A stretch of DNA of 64,000 nt from Clostridium sp. AM33-3 (GCF_003480315.1 NZ_QUIV01000013.1:25508-89507), one strand, 5' to 3'; positions 1-9,157 are shown, numbered from the stretch's first letter. A program made the numbers and translations. Notes: a model not told the origin generated them from the letters alone.

Positions 1-886
1 ACGCCAGGACGAGCTCGGGCAGCTGTCCCAATCCGTCGGGCAGCTGCGGCTGGCCTTACAGCGGCTGGATATTCTGCGCCGGGAGGTCATCGCCAACGTC
101 TCCCATGAGCTGCGCTCCCCGTTAGCTCTCATCACCGGCTATGCGGAGATGGTGCGGGACATCACCTGGAAAGATGACGAGCTGCGCAATGAAAATCTGA
201 ATCTCATCATCAGCGAGTCCAACCGCATGAGCGAGATGGTAAACGACATTCTCGACTATTCCCAGTTTTCCGCCGGCTACAGCAGCTTAAAGAAGGAATG
301 GTGCGATTTACGGGATATCGTAACAGCCGAGCTGACCCGCTGCAGACAGGCAGCTGCCGAGCATGGCATCACGCTGACACTGCTGGTGACAGAGGAAACC
401 TCTGACCGCAGGTCATCTGCTTCGGCTGCTGATGTGCAATCCTCCCGGCCGTTTTTCTTTGAGGTCGATGCCCTGAAAATGAGCCAGGTCATGCGCAACC
501 TGCTAAACAATGCCATCAACCACACACCGGAAAATCAGGAAATCCGGATCTGTCTGACTCCGCAGCCGGCTGCGCGTTTTCAGGAGCTTGCCGGCGCACC
601 GATTCTGACTGGCAATACAGCTTCCTTCACCGGCGACACATCGGCAGAAGCAGCTTTTTCCGTTTCCTGCTGCCTTGTCGAGGTCATCAATCCCGGTGAT
701 CCGATTCCCGAAGAGGACCGTGCTATCATCTGGGAGCGCTACCAGCGCAGCCAGCACCAGAACGGGCGCAGGCTCGGGACCGGCATCGGACTTTCCATTG
801 TCAGCACGATCCTAAAGGCACATCAGATGCCGTACGGAGTGGACTGCCAAAATGGTTATAATGATTTCTGGTTTTTGTGCCGTTGA
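1..886 (+). CDS. sensor histidine kinase, C-terminal part (5' truncated by window edge)
   Basis: The frame is open from base 2, so the gene enters from outside the window. What remains is the transmitter of a two-component sensor kinase. A helical linker leads to the H-box VSHELRSPL, whose phospho-accepting His is encoded at 104-106. The N-box MRNLLNNAINHTP and the glycine-rich GTGIGLSIV of the HATPase_c domain follow. The kinase would autophosphorylate on His and pass phosphate to a response regulator, presumably encoded upstream. The sensor and membrane parts are missing, so the signal is unknown. The region between H-box and N-box is long and rich in Ser/Ala. The 3' end overlaps the convergent hydrolase gene by 31 bases. 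The family call is secure; the specific role is unknown. Confidence 0.9.
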   Translation, partial: RQDELGQLSQSVGQLRLALQRLDILRREVIANVSHELRSPLALITGYAEMVRDITWKDDELRNENLNLIISESNRMSEMVNDILDYSQFSAGYSSLKKEWCDLRDIVTAELTRCRQAAAEHGITLTLLVTEETSDRRSSASAADVQSSRPFFFEVDALKMSQVMRNLLNNAINHTPENQEIRICLTPQPAARFQELAGAPILTGNTASFTGDTSAEAAFSVSCCLVEVINPGDPIPEEDRAIIWERYQRSQHQNGRRLGTGIGLSIVSTILKAHQMPYGVDCQNGYNDFWFLCR

Positions 887-1791
887 ATGATTTCTTTCAT
901 GAAACGGTCTGCCGCATCCACAGCCTCCGGTGTCCAGAACTCGGAACCGCCGTGGTCCGCGCCGTCCACCAGATACAACGTTGCTTCTTTTCCGCATTCC
1001 TTTAACTTCTTATATAAACGCACACTCTGATAGGGACTCACCTTGCGGTCCTTGGTTCCGTGCATGATCCACACAGGCGGGAGCTTAGTCTCCGGGCGGA
1101 TATAAGTCACAGCCGTTGCCCGGGCTGCAAGCTCCGGATGCTCTCTTAAGTTTGCTCCCACCTCCATGCCTTCCGGGCTGGTCTCCAGATGATGCTCCAA
1201 TGTATCCGGGAAATCATCCATCTCTGTCATGCTTACCGCACCGTAGTAATCCAGGATTCCCATGACATCTGCAGATACTCCCGGATATACGGAGGCATCC
1301 AGCCACGGCTCCTGATCTGCCAGAGCTGCAAACACGGCGGTATGGCCGCCTGAGGAACAGCCGCCCAGGAAAAAGTTTTCCCCGTCCAGATGGTAATCTG
1401 CCGCATGCAGGCGCATAAAGCGGACTGCATTTCTGGCATCCTGAATCGGTGCCGGAAAATGGGCAATTCCGGAATGACGATACTGCACCACAGCTACCAC
1501 ATATCCGCGGGCAGCCAGTCTCGCATAATGCGGGCAGCTCTTATACACATCCTGTACGCCCCAGGCAGACCCCTGCACAAACACAAAACATGGATGAAGC
1601 TTTTCCGGCTCGTTTCTGGTATATGGCTCCAGAATCTGAAGCACCAGCGTATGACCGTCCACTTCTGCATACGGAATATCATGCCAATGGTAAACTCCCG
1701 GCTCATCTCCGGTGGTCGGGATATGGATTGCCCCTTCCACCTCTTCGGTCAGTCCCGGATATTCCTCATATTCCCACACTTTTACTTCCAT
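856..1791 (-). CDS. alpha/beta hydrolase, esterase/acetyl-esterase type
   Basis: A cytosolic 311-residue serine hydrolase with no signal peptide. An oxyanion-hole loop VFVQGSAWG replaces the usual HGGG. The nucleophile elbow is GGCSSGGH (Ser in GxSxGG), followed by the acid region WIMHGTKDRK and the catalytic His in DGADHGG. This layout matches the BD-FAE/acetyl-esterase family, which cleaves small carboxylic esters or amides. ATG start with AAGGAG ten bases upstream. It is the last gene of the GntR-led cluster, 36 bases after the ferredoxin subunit, so it may release or process a substrate of the redox enzymes, but this is inference. Its 3' end runs into the convergent kinase gene. The substrate is not predictable. 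Confidence 0.85.
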   Translation of the reverse strand: MEVKVWEYEEYPGLTEEVEGAIHIPTTGDEPGVYHWHDIPYAEVDGHTLVLQILEPYTRNEPEKLHPCFVFVQGSAWGVQDVYKSCPHYARLAARGYVVAVVQYRHSGIAHFPAPIQDARNAVRFMRLHAADYHLDGENFFLGGCSSGGHTAVFAALADQEPWLDASVYPGVSADVMGILDYYGAVSMTEMDDFPDTLEHHLETSPEGMEVGANLREHPELAARATAVTYIRPETKLPPVWIMHGTKDRKVSPYQSVRLYKKLKECGKEATLYLVDGADHGGSEFWTPEAVDAADRFMKEIIQRHKNQKSL

Positions 1792-1827
1792 CTATTTTAT
1801 TCTCCTTTCTACTGCTGCCGTCCCTGC

Positions 1828-2352
1828 CTATACCTGGGCCTTCAGCATCTGCATACTGGTCATACGCAGGGAATGCTCCTTCGGGATCTGTTCCTCCGGT
1901 GCTTCCAGATCAACCAGCTTCAATGCTCCAAACGGGCAGGCCTTGACGCAGGCCGGAAGCATACCTTGATGTACCCGCACATAGCAGCCGTCACATTTGA
2001 TCATCTTTCCATTTTCTCCGAAGGATGGAATTCCGTACGGACAGGCCATGGCACAGCTGTGACAGCCAATACAGTTTGTGGTATCATAAACCGTAAGATT
2101 TGTCTCCGGGTCTTTCCTGAGACAGGCACTCGGACAGCCGGTGATGCAGGGCGCATCCTCACAGTGCATACAGGCTAAGGAGAGCCGGTGATAACTGACA
2201 CGGTTATTCTTTTCAAGCTCCATATCGAAAATATTACGGTACGGGCGCTGTCCTTCCCTGACTTCATAATCATTCTGGTCCATACAGGCTACCGCGCAGG
2301 CACCGCAGGCCACACATTTGCTCAGATCGAGATCGATCGCGTATTTTTTCAC
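1828..2352 (-). CDS. four-cluster 4Fe-4S ferredoxin subunit (DmsB/PhsB-like electron transfer subunit)
   Basis: A 174-residue iron-sulfur protein with four cysteine groups: CVACGACAVAC, CMHCEDAPCITGCPS, CIGCHSCAMACP and CDGCYV with CVKACPFGA. That is sixteen Cys ligands for four [4Fe-4S] clusters, the layout of the B subunits of DMSO-reductase-family enzymes. It should carry electrons to or from the molybdopterin subunit encoded just upstream. The start is GTG at 2352, overlapping the TGA of that gene in GTGA, with GAAGGTG ahead of it, so the two subunits are probably translationally coupled. There is no signal peptide or membrane anchor, so the complex should be cytosolic. Family assignment is firm; the physiological reaction is not known. 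Confidence 0.92.
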   Translation of the reverse strand: MKKYAIDLDLSKCVACGACAVACMDQNDYEVREGQRPYRNIFDMELEKNNRVSYHRLSLACMHCEDAPCITGCPSACLRKDPETNLTVYDTTNCIGCHSCAMACPYGIPSFGENGKMIKCDGCYVRVHQGMLPACVKACPFGALKLVDLEAPEEQIPKEHSLRMTSMQMLKAQV

Positions 2353-4484
2353 TGCTGCACCTTCTTTCTCATTCCACAGCGCGTGGAATTGTATGCCGGG
2401 AAACCGGAATAAGGATCCACATGCGTACCAGACATCAGGGAATTGACATCTGCCTCCGAATATCCATGATAGAAAAAGACCACAGATTTTGGAACCTTAT
2501 GACTCGGCATAGCCTTTACGCAGATACAGCCGCGTTCCGTATAAAGTTCCATGTCATCTCCGGCTTCAATGCCCAGTTCCTTTGCATCCTCCACAGACAG
2601 CTCCGCTGTCGGATCCGGTCTTAAGCTGCGTGCCCATTTGACCTTATGAAGACGGGAATGGATCGCATTCGGAATACGCCCGCCGGAACAGAGCTGGTAC
2701 GGATAAAGCTCCGGATCTGCCTCATCAAGCGGCTCGCAGTAGGTCGGAAGCGGATCCAGGTGCCATTCCGGATGAGATGCAATGAGCTCCGAATACAGTT
2801 CAAACTTTCCGGTCGGTGTCAGAAGTCCCCGCTCCAGATGCTCACCCGGAGCAGATTTTTTTACATTCGGTACCTTAATCGGAACATCACTGTTCTTCAG
2901 TTCCTCCACGGTAATGTCAAGATCACGGAGAATGAATTCCAGGTTTTTCTCATAGCCTGCTTCCAGCTCCTCATCGCCCAGACCAAGCTTTTTTGCCAGC
3001 TCCGCGATGATCTCCGTATCGGATTTACTCTCTCCCACCCGGTCAATGGCCGGTTTCGTATACCATGCATAGCAACCTGGATAGGTTTCCAGCTCACCGC
3101 GCTCATAGGAGGTGCAGACCGGAAGAACGAGATCCGCAAGCATCGCCGTATCCGTCAGGAACAGATCGGTATCTACAAAATAATCCAGCTTCAGCAATGC
3201 CTCTTTCACATACTGGTCATCCGGCAGCATCCGGTAATTCATTCCCATAGCAAAGAGCGCCTTAACCGGATACGGTTTTTCTTCCATGATCTGTCTTGCC
3301 AGATCCACACACTGCATCTCCTTTTCCATATGATACCACAGTGGAAAACGCTCTGCTCCTACCGCCGGTTTCGCATTCTCAGGCTCTGTCACCTCTGCAA
3401 ATTCTTCATCCCGGGTCACAAATCCGGCCATCTGGTGTGTAAAGCTGTGAAGTCCCGGAAGCTGACCGCCTTCCCGGTCATAATTGCCGGTCAGTGCCAG
3501 AAGCGCCATGATCGCACGATAATTCTGGAAGCCGTTTTTATGGTGGGGAATTGGGGCACTATTTTCATTGATACACATAGAGCTGCTTTCCCAAATCATC
3601 CGACAAGCCTCAAGCACCTGTTCATAAGGAACTCCGGTCAGAGCTTCGACATTACTTTCATTAAATTGCTTTACATACGCCTTATATTCTTCAAATCCAT
3701 GCACATACTTCTCAATATACGCTGCATCAATCCATCCGTTTTCTATCAGGATGTTTCCCATGCACAAAGCCAGAGCGCCATCGGTTCCGGGATACGGACG
3801 AAGGTAGAGATCACAAAGGCGCTCGACCGCAGGAGTGATTTTAGGATCAACAATAATAACCTTCATGCCCTTTTCACGGCGTTTTTCAATCGCAGTTGCC
3901 TTGGCATATCCGGAAAAATACGGATTCATAGCCCAGCCTAAATACAGATCTGTATGCGCCATATCCGGACGCGCCAGCTGTCCGGACGCCGTTTTCCAGG
4001 CCATCCAGCCGGCTGTCATACAAGTACTGGATTCCGTGCCGAAATTCATGGTTCCAAAGGAATGTGCCAGGCGCCGCAGCCACGGACGGTACCACTTATT
4101 ATAGCCGCCGAAAAACGCCACTGCATCTGCTCCGTATTCTGCCTTGATCCCATTTAACCGGGAAGCGATCTCATCATAGGCCTGTTCCCAGGTGATCGGT
4201 TCAAATTTTCCTTCTCCCCGCTCGCCAACCCGCTTAAGCGGAGTCAGGATCCGGTCCTCCCGGTAAGCAAACTGACGGCCGGAAAGTCCCTTCACACACA
4301 TGCGCCCCTTACTCTGCGGATGCTCGTCCATCCCCTCAAGCTTGACCATTCTGCCGTCCCTGACGTATGCATTTACACCGCAGTTATTGGCCGGACTGCA
4401 GATTGCGCACACCGTATGGCAAACCCGGATCCCGGTTTCCTCACACGGAATTTTTGCTTTGATTAATGCTTCCAAACTATCCAT
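2349..4484 (-). CDS. molybdopterin (bis-MGD) oxidoreductase, DMSO reductase family, catalytic subunit
   Basis: 711 residues from the ATG at 4484, chosen because GAGGAG lies nine bases upstream; the longer frame has no ribosome site. N-terminal Cys22, Cys26, Cys29, Cys35 and, after 27 residues, Cys63 in GRMCVKG form the [4Fe-4S] domain. The catalytic domain has ESSTCMTAGW with Cys155 at the Mo/W ligand position. The C-terminal MGD-binding domain includes LCSGGRIPNAIHSR and ends GFPAYNSTRCG. There is no twin-arginine signal, so the enzyme is cytosolic, unlike most respiratory relatives. It overlaps the FAD reductase upstream by eight bases and the ferredoxin downstream by four, implying a three-part complex. 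Relatives include polysulfide/thiosulfate reductases and gut catechol dehydroxylases; the substrate is open. Confidence 0.9.
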   Translation of the reverse strand: MDSLEALIKAKIPCEETGIRVCHTVCAICSPANNCGVNAYVRDGRMVKLEGMDEHPQSKGRMCVKGLSGRQFAYREDRILTPLKRVGERGEGKFEPITWEQAYDEIASRLNGIKAEYGADAVAFFGGYNKWYRPWLRRLAHSFGTMNFGTESSTCMTAGWMAWKTASGQLARPDMAHTDLYLGWAMNPYFSGYAKATAIEKRREKGMKVIIVDPKITPAVERLCDLYLRPYPGTDGALALCMGNILIENGWIDAAYIEKYVHGFEEYKAYVKQFNESNVEALTGVPYEQVLEACRMIWESSSMCINENSAPIPHHKNGFQNYRAIMALLALTGNYDREGGQLPGLHSFTHQMAGFVTRDEEFAEVTEPENAKPAVGAERFPLWYHMEKEMQCVDLARQIMEEKPYPVKALFAMGMNYRMLPDDQYVKEALLKLDYFVDTDLFLTDTAMLADLVLPVCTSYERGELETYPGCYAWYTKPAIDRVGESKSDTEIIAELAKKLGLGDEELEAGYEKNLEFILRDLDITVEELKNSDVPIKVPNVKKSAPGEHLERGLLTPTGKFELYSELIASHPEWHLDPLPTYCEPLDEADPELYPYQLCSGGRIPNAIHSRLHKVKWARSLRPDPTAELSVEDAKELGIEAGDDMELYTERGCICVKAMPSHKVPKSVVFFYHGYSEADVNSLMSGTHVDPYSGFPAYNSTRCGMRKKVQQ

Positions 4485-5736
4485 GTAATTTCTCCTCAAT
4501 CTCATCAATGAATGCTTCCGACAGACCAGCCTTCTGAAGCATAGCCCTCTGGTAATCCGGAAGGACAAACTCTTCTCCCGCAAACAGCCGCAGCATATAA
4601 TTTTTCACGATACCGCTGATCCGGTAATTGTCCAGGATATTGGCACCCACGATCCGTTTTCCATCCAGCACCAGGCGTACATACAGGCTGTCTTCCAGGC
4701 TTCCGTACTCCAGCACCTCCCCCGTCAGACGGTTATCACCAAAGCCGATAAAATCCATGTTCATAAAATGTGTGATATTATGCAGGATGTTTCCGTGATA
4801 CGCGACACCCTGACCTGCCATGTTGGCTCCTGCCGTCTCGCCCTGTCGGTTGGCATTGGCCCAGAGACCGATGATCTGATTCTGTCCGCTCTCCAGGTTG
4901 TTTCCCTCACAGCAATCTCCGGCTGCATACACACCCGGAACTGAGGTTTCCATATGATCGTTGACCGTAATACCGCGGACGATTGCCACCTCATCCTTCA
5001 CAGGATCCGTGATGGCTCTTGTGCCAATGCAGAGTCCGACAATATCTGCCGGAATCCGGCTTCCATCTGTCAGTACGGCGATTTTCTGCCCATCCTCCTG
5101 CTCCATGTGGTCGATCGTTGCTCCGAATTTCAGATGAACGCCCTGAGCCTCCACCCGCTTTTCAATCTCCGCGGACACCTCCGGATAAGCTGCCAGCGGA
5201 AAAATATGAGGTGCCAGATCTAAAAGCCAGGTTTCAATGCCAAATTTATGCAGCACCTCCACCACCTTGATTCCGGCCATGGATGCACCGATCACAACAG
5301 CATGGCGGACATTCTTCTGTTTCAGACGTTCTTTGAAGCGGATGGAATCCTCCACCGTCCGCATCAGAAAAGCATCCTCCGGATCAAGTCCCTTCACCGG
5401 CGGTGCAAACGCACGCGCACCGGTCGCGATCAGAATCCGGTCATACTGCTTTGTCTGCTGCTTCGTCTCCACCAGATGCTCTTTTGCATGTACCCGGATG
5501 ACCGGCTCCTGAATCAGGTGAAACGATATCTCCTTCCGGATCTGATCCAGATCCCCAAACGGAAACAGGCCGTCAAACTCCAGCTTTCCGAACGCATAGT
5601 ATGTTGTCAGCATCGGATTGTACGGTGCCCGGCTGGTATTGCTGTATACATCGATCTCCCCCTCCTGGTCACAGGCGCGGATCGCTTTAACCGCATGATA
5701 ACCTGCCGTGCCGAATCCTACCACAGCATAGTTCAT
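4477..5736 (-). CDS. NAD(P)H/FAD-dependent oxidoreductase (pyridine nucleotide-disulfide class I fold)
   Basis: 419 residues from the ATG at 5736, preceded by AGGAGG; the longer frame lacks a ribosome site. FAD binding is shown by the N-terminal VVGFGTAGYHA, by ILIATGAR and by the late VPGVYAAGDCC. The NAD(P)-binding Rossmann motif is VVIGASMAGIKVVE near residues 160-175. The position of the redox Cys of CoA-disulfide reductases is not Cys (APYNPMLTTY), so it resembles rubredoxin or nitrite-reductase-type flavoproteins that pass hydride electrons to an iron-sulfur partner. It overlaps the molybdoenzyme gene by eight bases, so it is the likely NAD(P)H entry point for that enzyme. The electron path is inferred from gene order. 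Confidence 0.88.
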   Translation of the reverse strand: MNYAVVGFGTAGYHAVKAIRACDQEGEIDVYSNTSRAPYNPMLTTYYAFGKLEFDGLFPFGDLDQIRKEISFHLIQEPVIRVHAKEHLVETKQQTKQYDRILIATGARAFAPPVKGLDPEDAFLMRTVEDSIRFKERLKQKNVRHAVVIGASMAGIKVVEVLHKFGIETWLLDLAPHIFPLAAYPEVSAEIEKRVEAQGVHLKFGATIDHMEQEDGQKIAVLTDGSRIPADIVGLCIGTRAITDPVKDEVAIVRGITVNDHMETSVPGVYAAGDCCEGNNLESGQNQIIGLWANANRQGETAGANMAGQGVAYHGNILHNITHFMNMDFIGFGDNRLTGEVLEYGSLEDSLYVRLVLDGKRIVGANILDNYRISGIVKNYMLRLFAGEEFVLPDYQRAMLQKAGLSEAFIDEIEEKLHG

Positions 5737-5758
5737 GTTTTTCCTCCTCTCAAATACC

Positions 5759-5784
5759 GAAAAAGCCACTGAAATCCAGTGACT
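5759..5784 (-). terminator. weak intrinsic terminator or attenuator inside the GntR-led cluster
   Basis: On the minus strand GTCACTG, a five-base loop and CAGTGGC form a seven-pair stem (one G-U) followed by TTTTT. It sits 35 bases after the permease stop and ends 23 bases before the flavoprotein start. No promoter fits between it and that start, so partial read-through, that is attenuation, is the likely outcome. Confidence 0.6.
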
Positions 5785-5818
5785 TATCCGATTATCTTTT
5801 TTCAGATTTTCAAGTCCT

Positions 5819-7135
5819 TTATTGTGCGCTCTGCTGTTCCAGCTTTGCTTTCACATTCTTATAACGGATCAGCATGATGATGATGGAAACCAGAATGAAG
5901 AGACCGATATACAGGTAATGCTTCGGCTTCAGACTGGAGAGGCTTACAAAGGAAGTAACAATGGTAACTGTCAGGCATACACAAAGAACTGCATGCAGTT
6001 TCTTTGGTTCTATATGCAATACAGACTTTTCATAAGCTTCCGGGAACAGACTCGGAAGTCTCCAGCATGCACAGATCGTAAACAGGCCGGTCAGTTTGCT
6101 ACAGCCGGTACCCATATTGGAAATATCGGTGGTATCCATGCCGGTTAAGATCGGGATCAGGCCCACAATAAAGAAGAAGAATAACAGCAGAACCGGAGTT
6201 CCGTTTTTATTTTCCTTTGCGCAGATTTCCGGAAGCCATCCATCCATGGCAGCTCTCTGAAGAGAACGGGTAGTCCAGGACAGTGTTCCGTTCAGGGTTG
6301 TTAACAGGGCGAACCATGCACCGCCGATAACAAAAAACAGATAAACCGGTGCAGGGAATACTTCTTTTGCTACAACCGAAATATTGACACCTGCTACCTT
6401 ATCTAACGGAAGCACGCAGGCAGCTACAATACCGACAAATGCATAAAAGATTGCAACGATCGCGGTGGAAAGGATCATGGCCTTCGGAATATTCTTTCCC
6501 GGATTCTCGATTTCTCCGCCATTCTCAGCCAGGAAGCTTGCGCCGCCACATGCAAAGGACAGAAGCGTTGCGCCCTGCAGGAAGTTTTTCAGGCCGTGAG
6601 GCATGATGTTGGATGCGGAAAATTCCAGTGCAGACCAGTCAACCTTCGGAAGACCGAATACGATATAAATGAACAGGGAAATCAGAAGCAGGGAAACCAT
6701 CACCTTCTGAACCTTCGCAGAGGTTTTCAGACCGATCAGGTTTACGATCACTGCCGCAGTCAGGGCGCCAACCGCAACCACGGTCTGGTTTACTGACGGA
6801 AAGATCACGCCAACATAGCTTGCAAAGCCGATTGCGAACGTGGATACCAACACCTGCTGCAAAATAAACATCAGAAGAAATACAAATGCGATCCTCGGCC
6901 CCAAAAGCTTCTTGGCATACACATAGCTTCCGCCGGTTGCCGGCATACTGGAAGAAAGTGTTGCCATCGGGATCAGGCTGATCAGTGAGATGATCGCTGC
7001 AAGAAAATATCCGTACGGAGCGCCGTGTCCAGTCAGTCCGATTACGATTGCTGTCAGTACAAACACACCGGAACCTACGATCTGGCCAATACAAAAGCCC
7101 ATGCAGTCCCAAAAATTCAGTTTTTTCGTCTCCAT
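5819..7135 (-). CDS. APC-superfamily amino acid permease
   Basis: 438 residues with about twelve hydrophobic segments. The family signature is at the N-terminus: GFCIGQIVGSGVFVL in TM1, then MPATGGSYVYAK in TM3. TM6 carries the conserved GGASFLAENGGEIENPGKN region. It is a secondary transporter, probably amino acid:H+ symport or antiport, in the cytoplasmic membrane. The start codon lies three bases after the stop of the PLP-lyase gene, so both are surely co-transcribed; import of an amino acid that the lyase and the redox enzymes act on is the simple reading. A weak stem-loop follows the stop. The exact substrate cannot be read from the sequence. Confidence 0.88.
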   Translation of the reverse strand: METKKLNFWDCMGFCIGQIVGSGVFVLTAIVIGLTGHGAPYGYFLAAIISLISLIPMATLSSSMPATGGSYVYAKKLLGPRIAFVFLLMFILQQVLVSTFAIGFASYVGVIFPSVNQTVVAVGALTAAVIVNLIGLKTSAKVQKVMVSLLLISLFIYIVFGLPKVDWSALEFSASNIMPHGLKNFLQGATLLSFACGGASFLAENGGEIENPGKNIPKAMILSTAIVAIFYAFVGIVAACVLPLDKVAGVNISVVAKEVFPAPVYLFFVIGGAWFALLTTLNGTLSWTTRSLQRAAMDGWLPEICAKENKNGTPVLLLFFFFIVGLIPILTGMDTTDISNMGTGCSKLTGLFTICACWRLPSLFPEAYEKSVLHIEPKKLHAVLCVCLTVTIVTSFVSLSSLKPKHYLYIGLFILVSIIIMLIRYKNVKAKLEQQSAQ

Positions 7136-7138
7136 TTG

Positions 7139-8320
7139 TTATACCCCTTTTCTCCAGTCTGATACAAACTGTACCAGTTTCTCCATACCCTCTTCGAGCC
7201 TTTTGCGCGGACAGCCAAAGTTGAACCGCAGAAAATGCTCTCCGTCTCCGCCATAGGAAGTACCGCCTCCCACTGCAATGCCATAATGATCCGCCAGTGT
7301 TTTCTGGATTTCATCGGAGGTCATTCCCAGTGCGCTGCAGTCCAGCCACATCAGATACGTTCCTTCCGGCTTCACCGGCTTGATCTCCGGCGCGTGCACG
7401 GCAAGATAATGAATGATAAACTCTGCATTTTCTGTCAGATACGCATTCTGCTGGTCCACCCACTCATCACCGTAGGTGTAGCAGGCCTCGATTGCCGCGT
7501 TAGACAGGCAGTTCGGGCTCATAAGCCATGCTTCCCGAAGAGATGCCTCCTGTCTCTTTTTGTATTCCGGATTCGGAATGATGCTGCAGGATGAGTGCAG
7601 ACCGGCCATATTGAAGGTCTTGCTGATTGCAGTGTAAACGATCATCCTGTCATATACGTCTGCAAAGCAGGCTGCCGAGGTATACTGATTGCCGTAGAGG
7701 GCCACATCACCGTGGATCTCATCGGAGAACAGCCATACCGAATATTTTCTGCACAGCATAACCACCCGTTCCACCTCATCCCGCGTCCAGACACGTCCGA
7801 CCGGGTTATGGGGATTGCAGAATATCATAGCCTTCACCCCACCGGCCAGCTTCCTTTCGAAATCTTCCCAGTTAATGCTGTAGCGTCCGTCCTGATAGAT
7901 CAGCGGACAGTCTACCTCTTTTCGCTCCTGGGTGCGGATCGCCACAAAAAACGGATCATACACCGGTGTAAAGACAAGCACCTGATCTCCCGGCTCTGTA
8001 AAGCCTCTGATTGAAAACCAGATGGATGTCACGACGCCTTCTGACGGTGAAAATGCCTCCACCGGAAGATCCACATGATGACGGCGCTGATACCATGCCC
8101 GGACCGTCTCATTGGTCCGTTTTCCGGTTGACGTATAACCAAACAGCGGATGTTCCAGACGCTTCTGAATTGCAGTCACGGCCTCCGGAAGTGTTCCGAA
8201 ATCCGTATCTGCGATCCAGAAGGGGATCAGCCCGGTCGGAACGCCAAACTTAAACTGACGATCCCATTTAATGGAATCGGTATCCACACGATCCCAAACC
8301 TTATCAAAATCGTATTTCAT
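7139..8320 (-). CDS. MalY/PatB family PLP-dependent aminotransferase/C-S lyase
   Basis: 393 residues from the ATG at 8320, with GGAGG seven bases upstream; a further 46 codons in frame lack a ribosome site. Fold type I PLP enzyme: IPFWIADTDF and YTSTGKRTNE near the N-terminus, the substrate/PLP loop CNPHNPVGRVW, SDEIHGDVAL with the PLP-pyridine Asp, the Schiff-base Lys in AISKTFNMAGLHSS, and the carboxylate-binding Arg in LRFNFGCPRKR. The DEIHGDVAL and NMAGLH blocks are typical of MalY/PatB beta-C-S lyases, which split cystathionine or S-substituted cysteines to a thiol, pyruvate and ammonia. It is the second gene of the unit, 83 bases after gntR, and abuts the permease. True aminotransferase activity cannot be excluded. 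Confidence 0.88.
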   Translation of the reverse strand: MKYDFDKVWDRVDTDSIKWDRQFKFGVPTGLIPFWIADTDFGTLPEAVTAIQKRLEHPLFGYTSTGKRTNETVRAWYQRRHHVDLPVEAFSPSEGVVTSIWFSIRGFTEPGDQVLVFTPVYDPFFVAIRTQERKEVDCPLIYQDGRYSINWEDFERKLAGGVKAMIFCNPHNPVGRVWTRDEVERVVMLCRKYSVWLFSDEIHGDVALYGNQYTSAACFADVYDRMIVYTAISKTFNMAGLHSSCSIIPNPEYKKRQEASLREAWLMSPNCLSNAAIEACYTYGDEWVDQQNAYLTENAEFIIHYLAVHAPEIKPVKPEGTYLMWLDCSALGMTSDEIQKTLADHYGIAVGGGTSYGGDGEHFLRFNFGCPRKRLEEGMEKLVQFVSDWRKGV

Positions 8321-8403
8321 TTTGTACCTCCACCCCTTAAAGGTTTTATGTTCCATTTTTCCGGAAAGCCGGGCCCTGGTTCTCTGAAAAAATATCACCT
8401 GTT

Positions 8404-9135
8404 TTAACGGCAGAATTCTTCGAAATAATGCTGATACGTCGCATAGATCCAGTCGCAATGCTGAAGCATATAAAAGAATGCATATTCCGGATCATGGTCT
8501 TTGACTGCCTTCAGAATATTTCCATGCTGCTTTCGTATTTCTGCCTTGTAGGATTCCTGCTGCACCGGAACGATCAGCGGAAGCGCTGTGATCGCGTTGG
8601 ACGGCGGCACCGTTGCTTCCCAGATCTGCTTCATGAGCGGATTTCTCAGGATTTCCCACAGACAGCCATGGAAAGACTGAAGACCGGTTCCCTTCTGGAT
8701 CCGGATAGACGGCTCTGCCTGCTCTGCAGTCTCAGAATCATGCTCAAATGCATATTCCAGCTGACGGATATCCTGCTCTGTTGCCATGATGGCTGCCTGC
8801 TTTGCGATAGAAGGCTCAATGACGCGTCTGGCCAGCGTAGACTGTTCAAACAAATGCCAGTAGGTTTCTGCCTGATCCCGGAGTTCGCCCGGATCCAGAA
8901 TGCTTTTCCAGTCCACCGCGACGATGCTGCCCTTTCCCTTCCGGGTTTCAATGATGCCGCTGTCACTGAGCATTTTCAAAGCCTGCCGGACTGTCACACG
9001 GCTGACTCCCATCAGCTCCATAAGCTCCTTCTCACTTGGGATCAGATCTCCCTTTTTGTATTCTCCGCTCCGCACAGAATCCTTAATGCGGTTAAATACC
9101 TGTTCATACAGTGGATTACTTGATAATTTGTTCAC
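8404..9135 (-). CDS. GntR (FadR-type) transcriptional regulator
   Basis: 243 residues if translated from GTG at 9135, which has AAGGAGG five bases before it. ATGs at 9153 and 9183 are in frame but have poorer sites, and the latter would place the promoter inside the gene. A GntR winged helix comes first (GDLIPSEKELMELMGVSRVTVRQALKMLS, residues about 29-57). An all-helical FCD-type effector domain follows, with RRVIEPSIAKQAA and the late HGNILKAVKDHD metal/ligand region. It should repress or activate its own operon in response to a small organic acid or amino acid. A perfect inverted repeat overlaps its -10 box, arguing for autoregulation. It is the first gene of the cluster reaching 856. Confidence 0.92.
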   Translation of the reverse strand: MNKLSSNPLYEQVFNRIKDSVRSGEYKKGDLIPSEKELMELMGVSRVTVRQALKMLSDSGIIETRKGKGSIVAVDWKSILDPGELRDQAETYWHLFEQSTLARRVIEPSIAKQAAIMATEQDIRQLEYAFEHDSETAEQAEPSIRIQKGTGLQSFHGCLWEILRNPLMKQIWEATVPPSNAITALPLIVPVQQESYKAEIRKQHGNILKAVKDHDPEYAFFYMLQHCDWIYATYQHYFEEFCR

Positions 9136-9157
9136 AATATCCTCCTTTTTCATCTCC

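Noticed and set aside
2646..3941. 431-codon open frame opposite the molybdoenzyme gene
   Set aside because: Lies wholly antisense to a strongly supported gene, has no ribosome site or recognisable domain, and its composition is that of a reversed coding strand.
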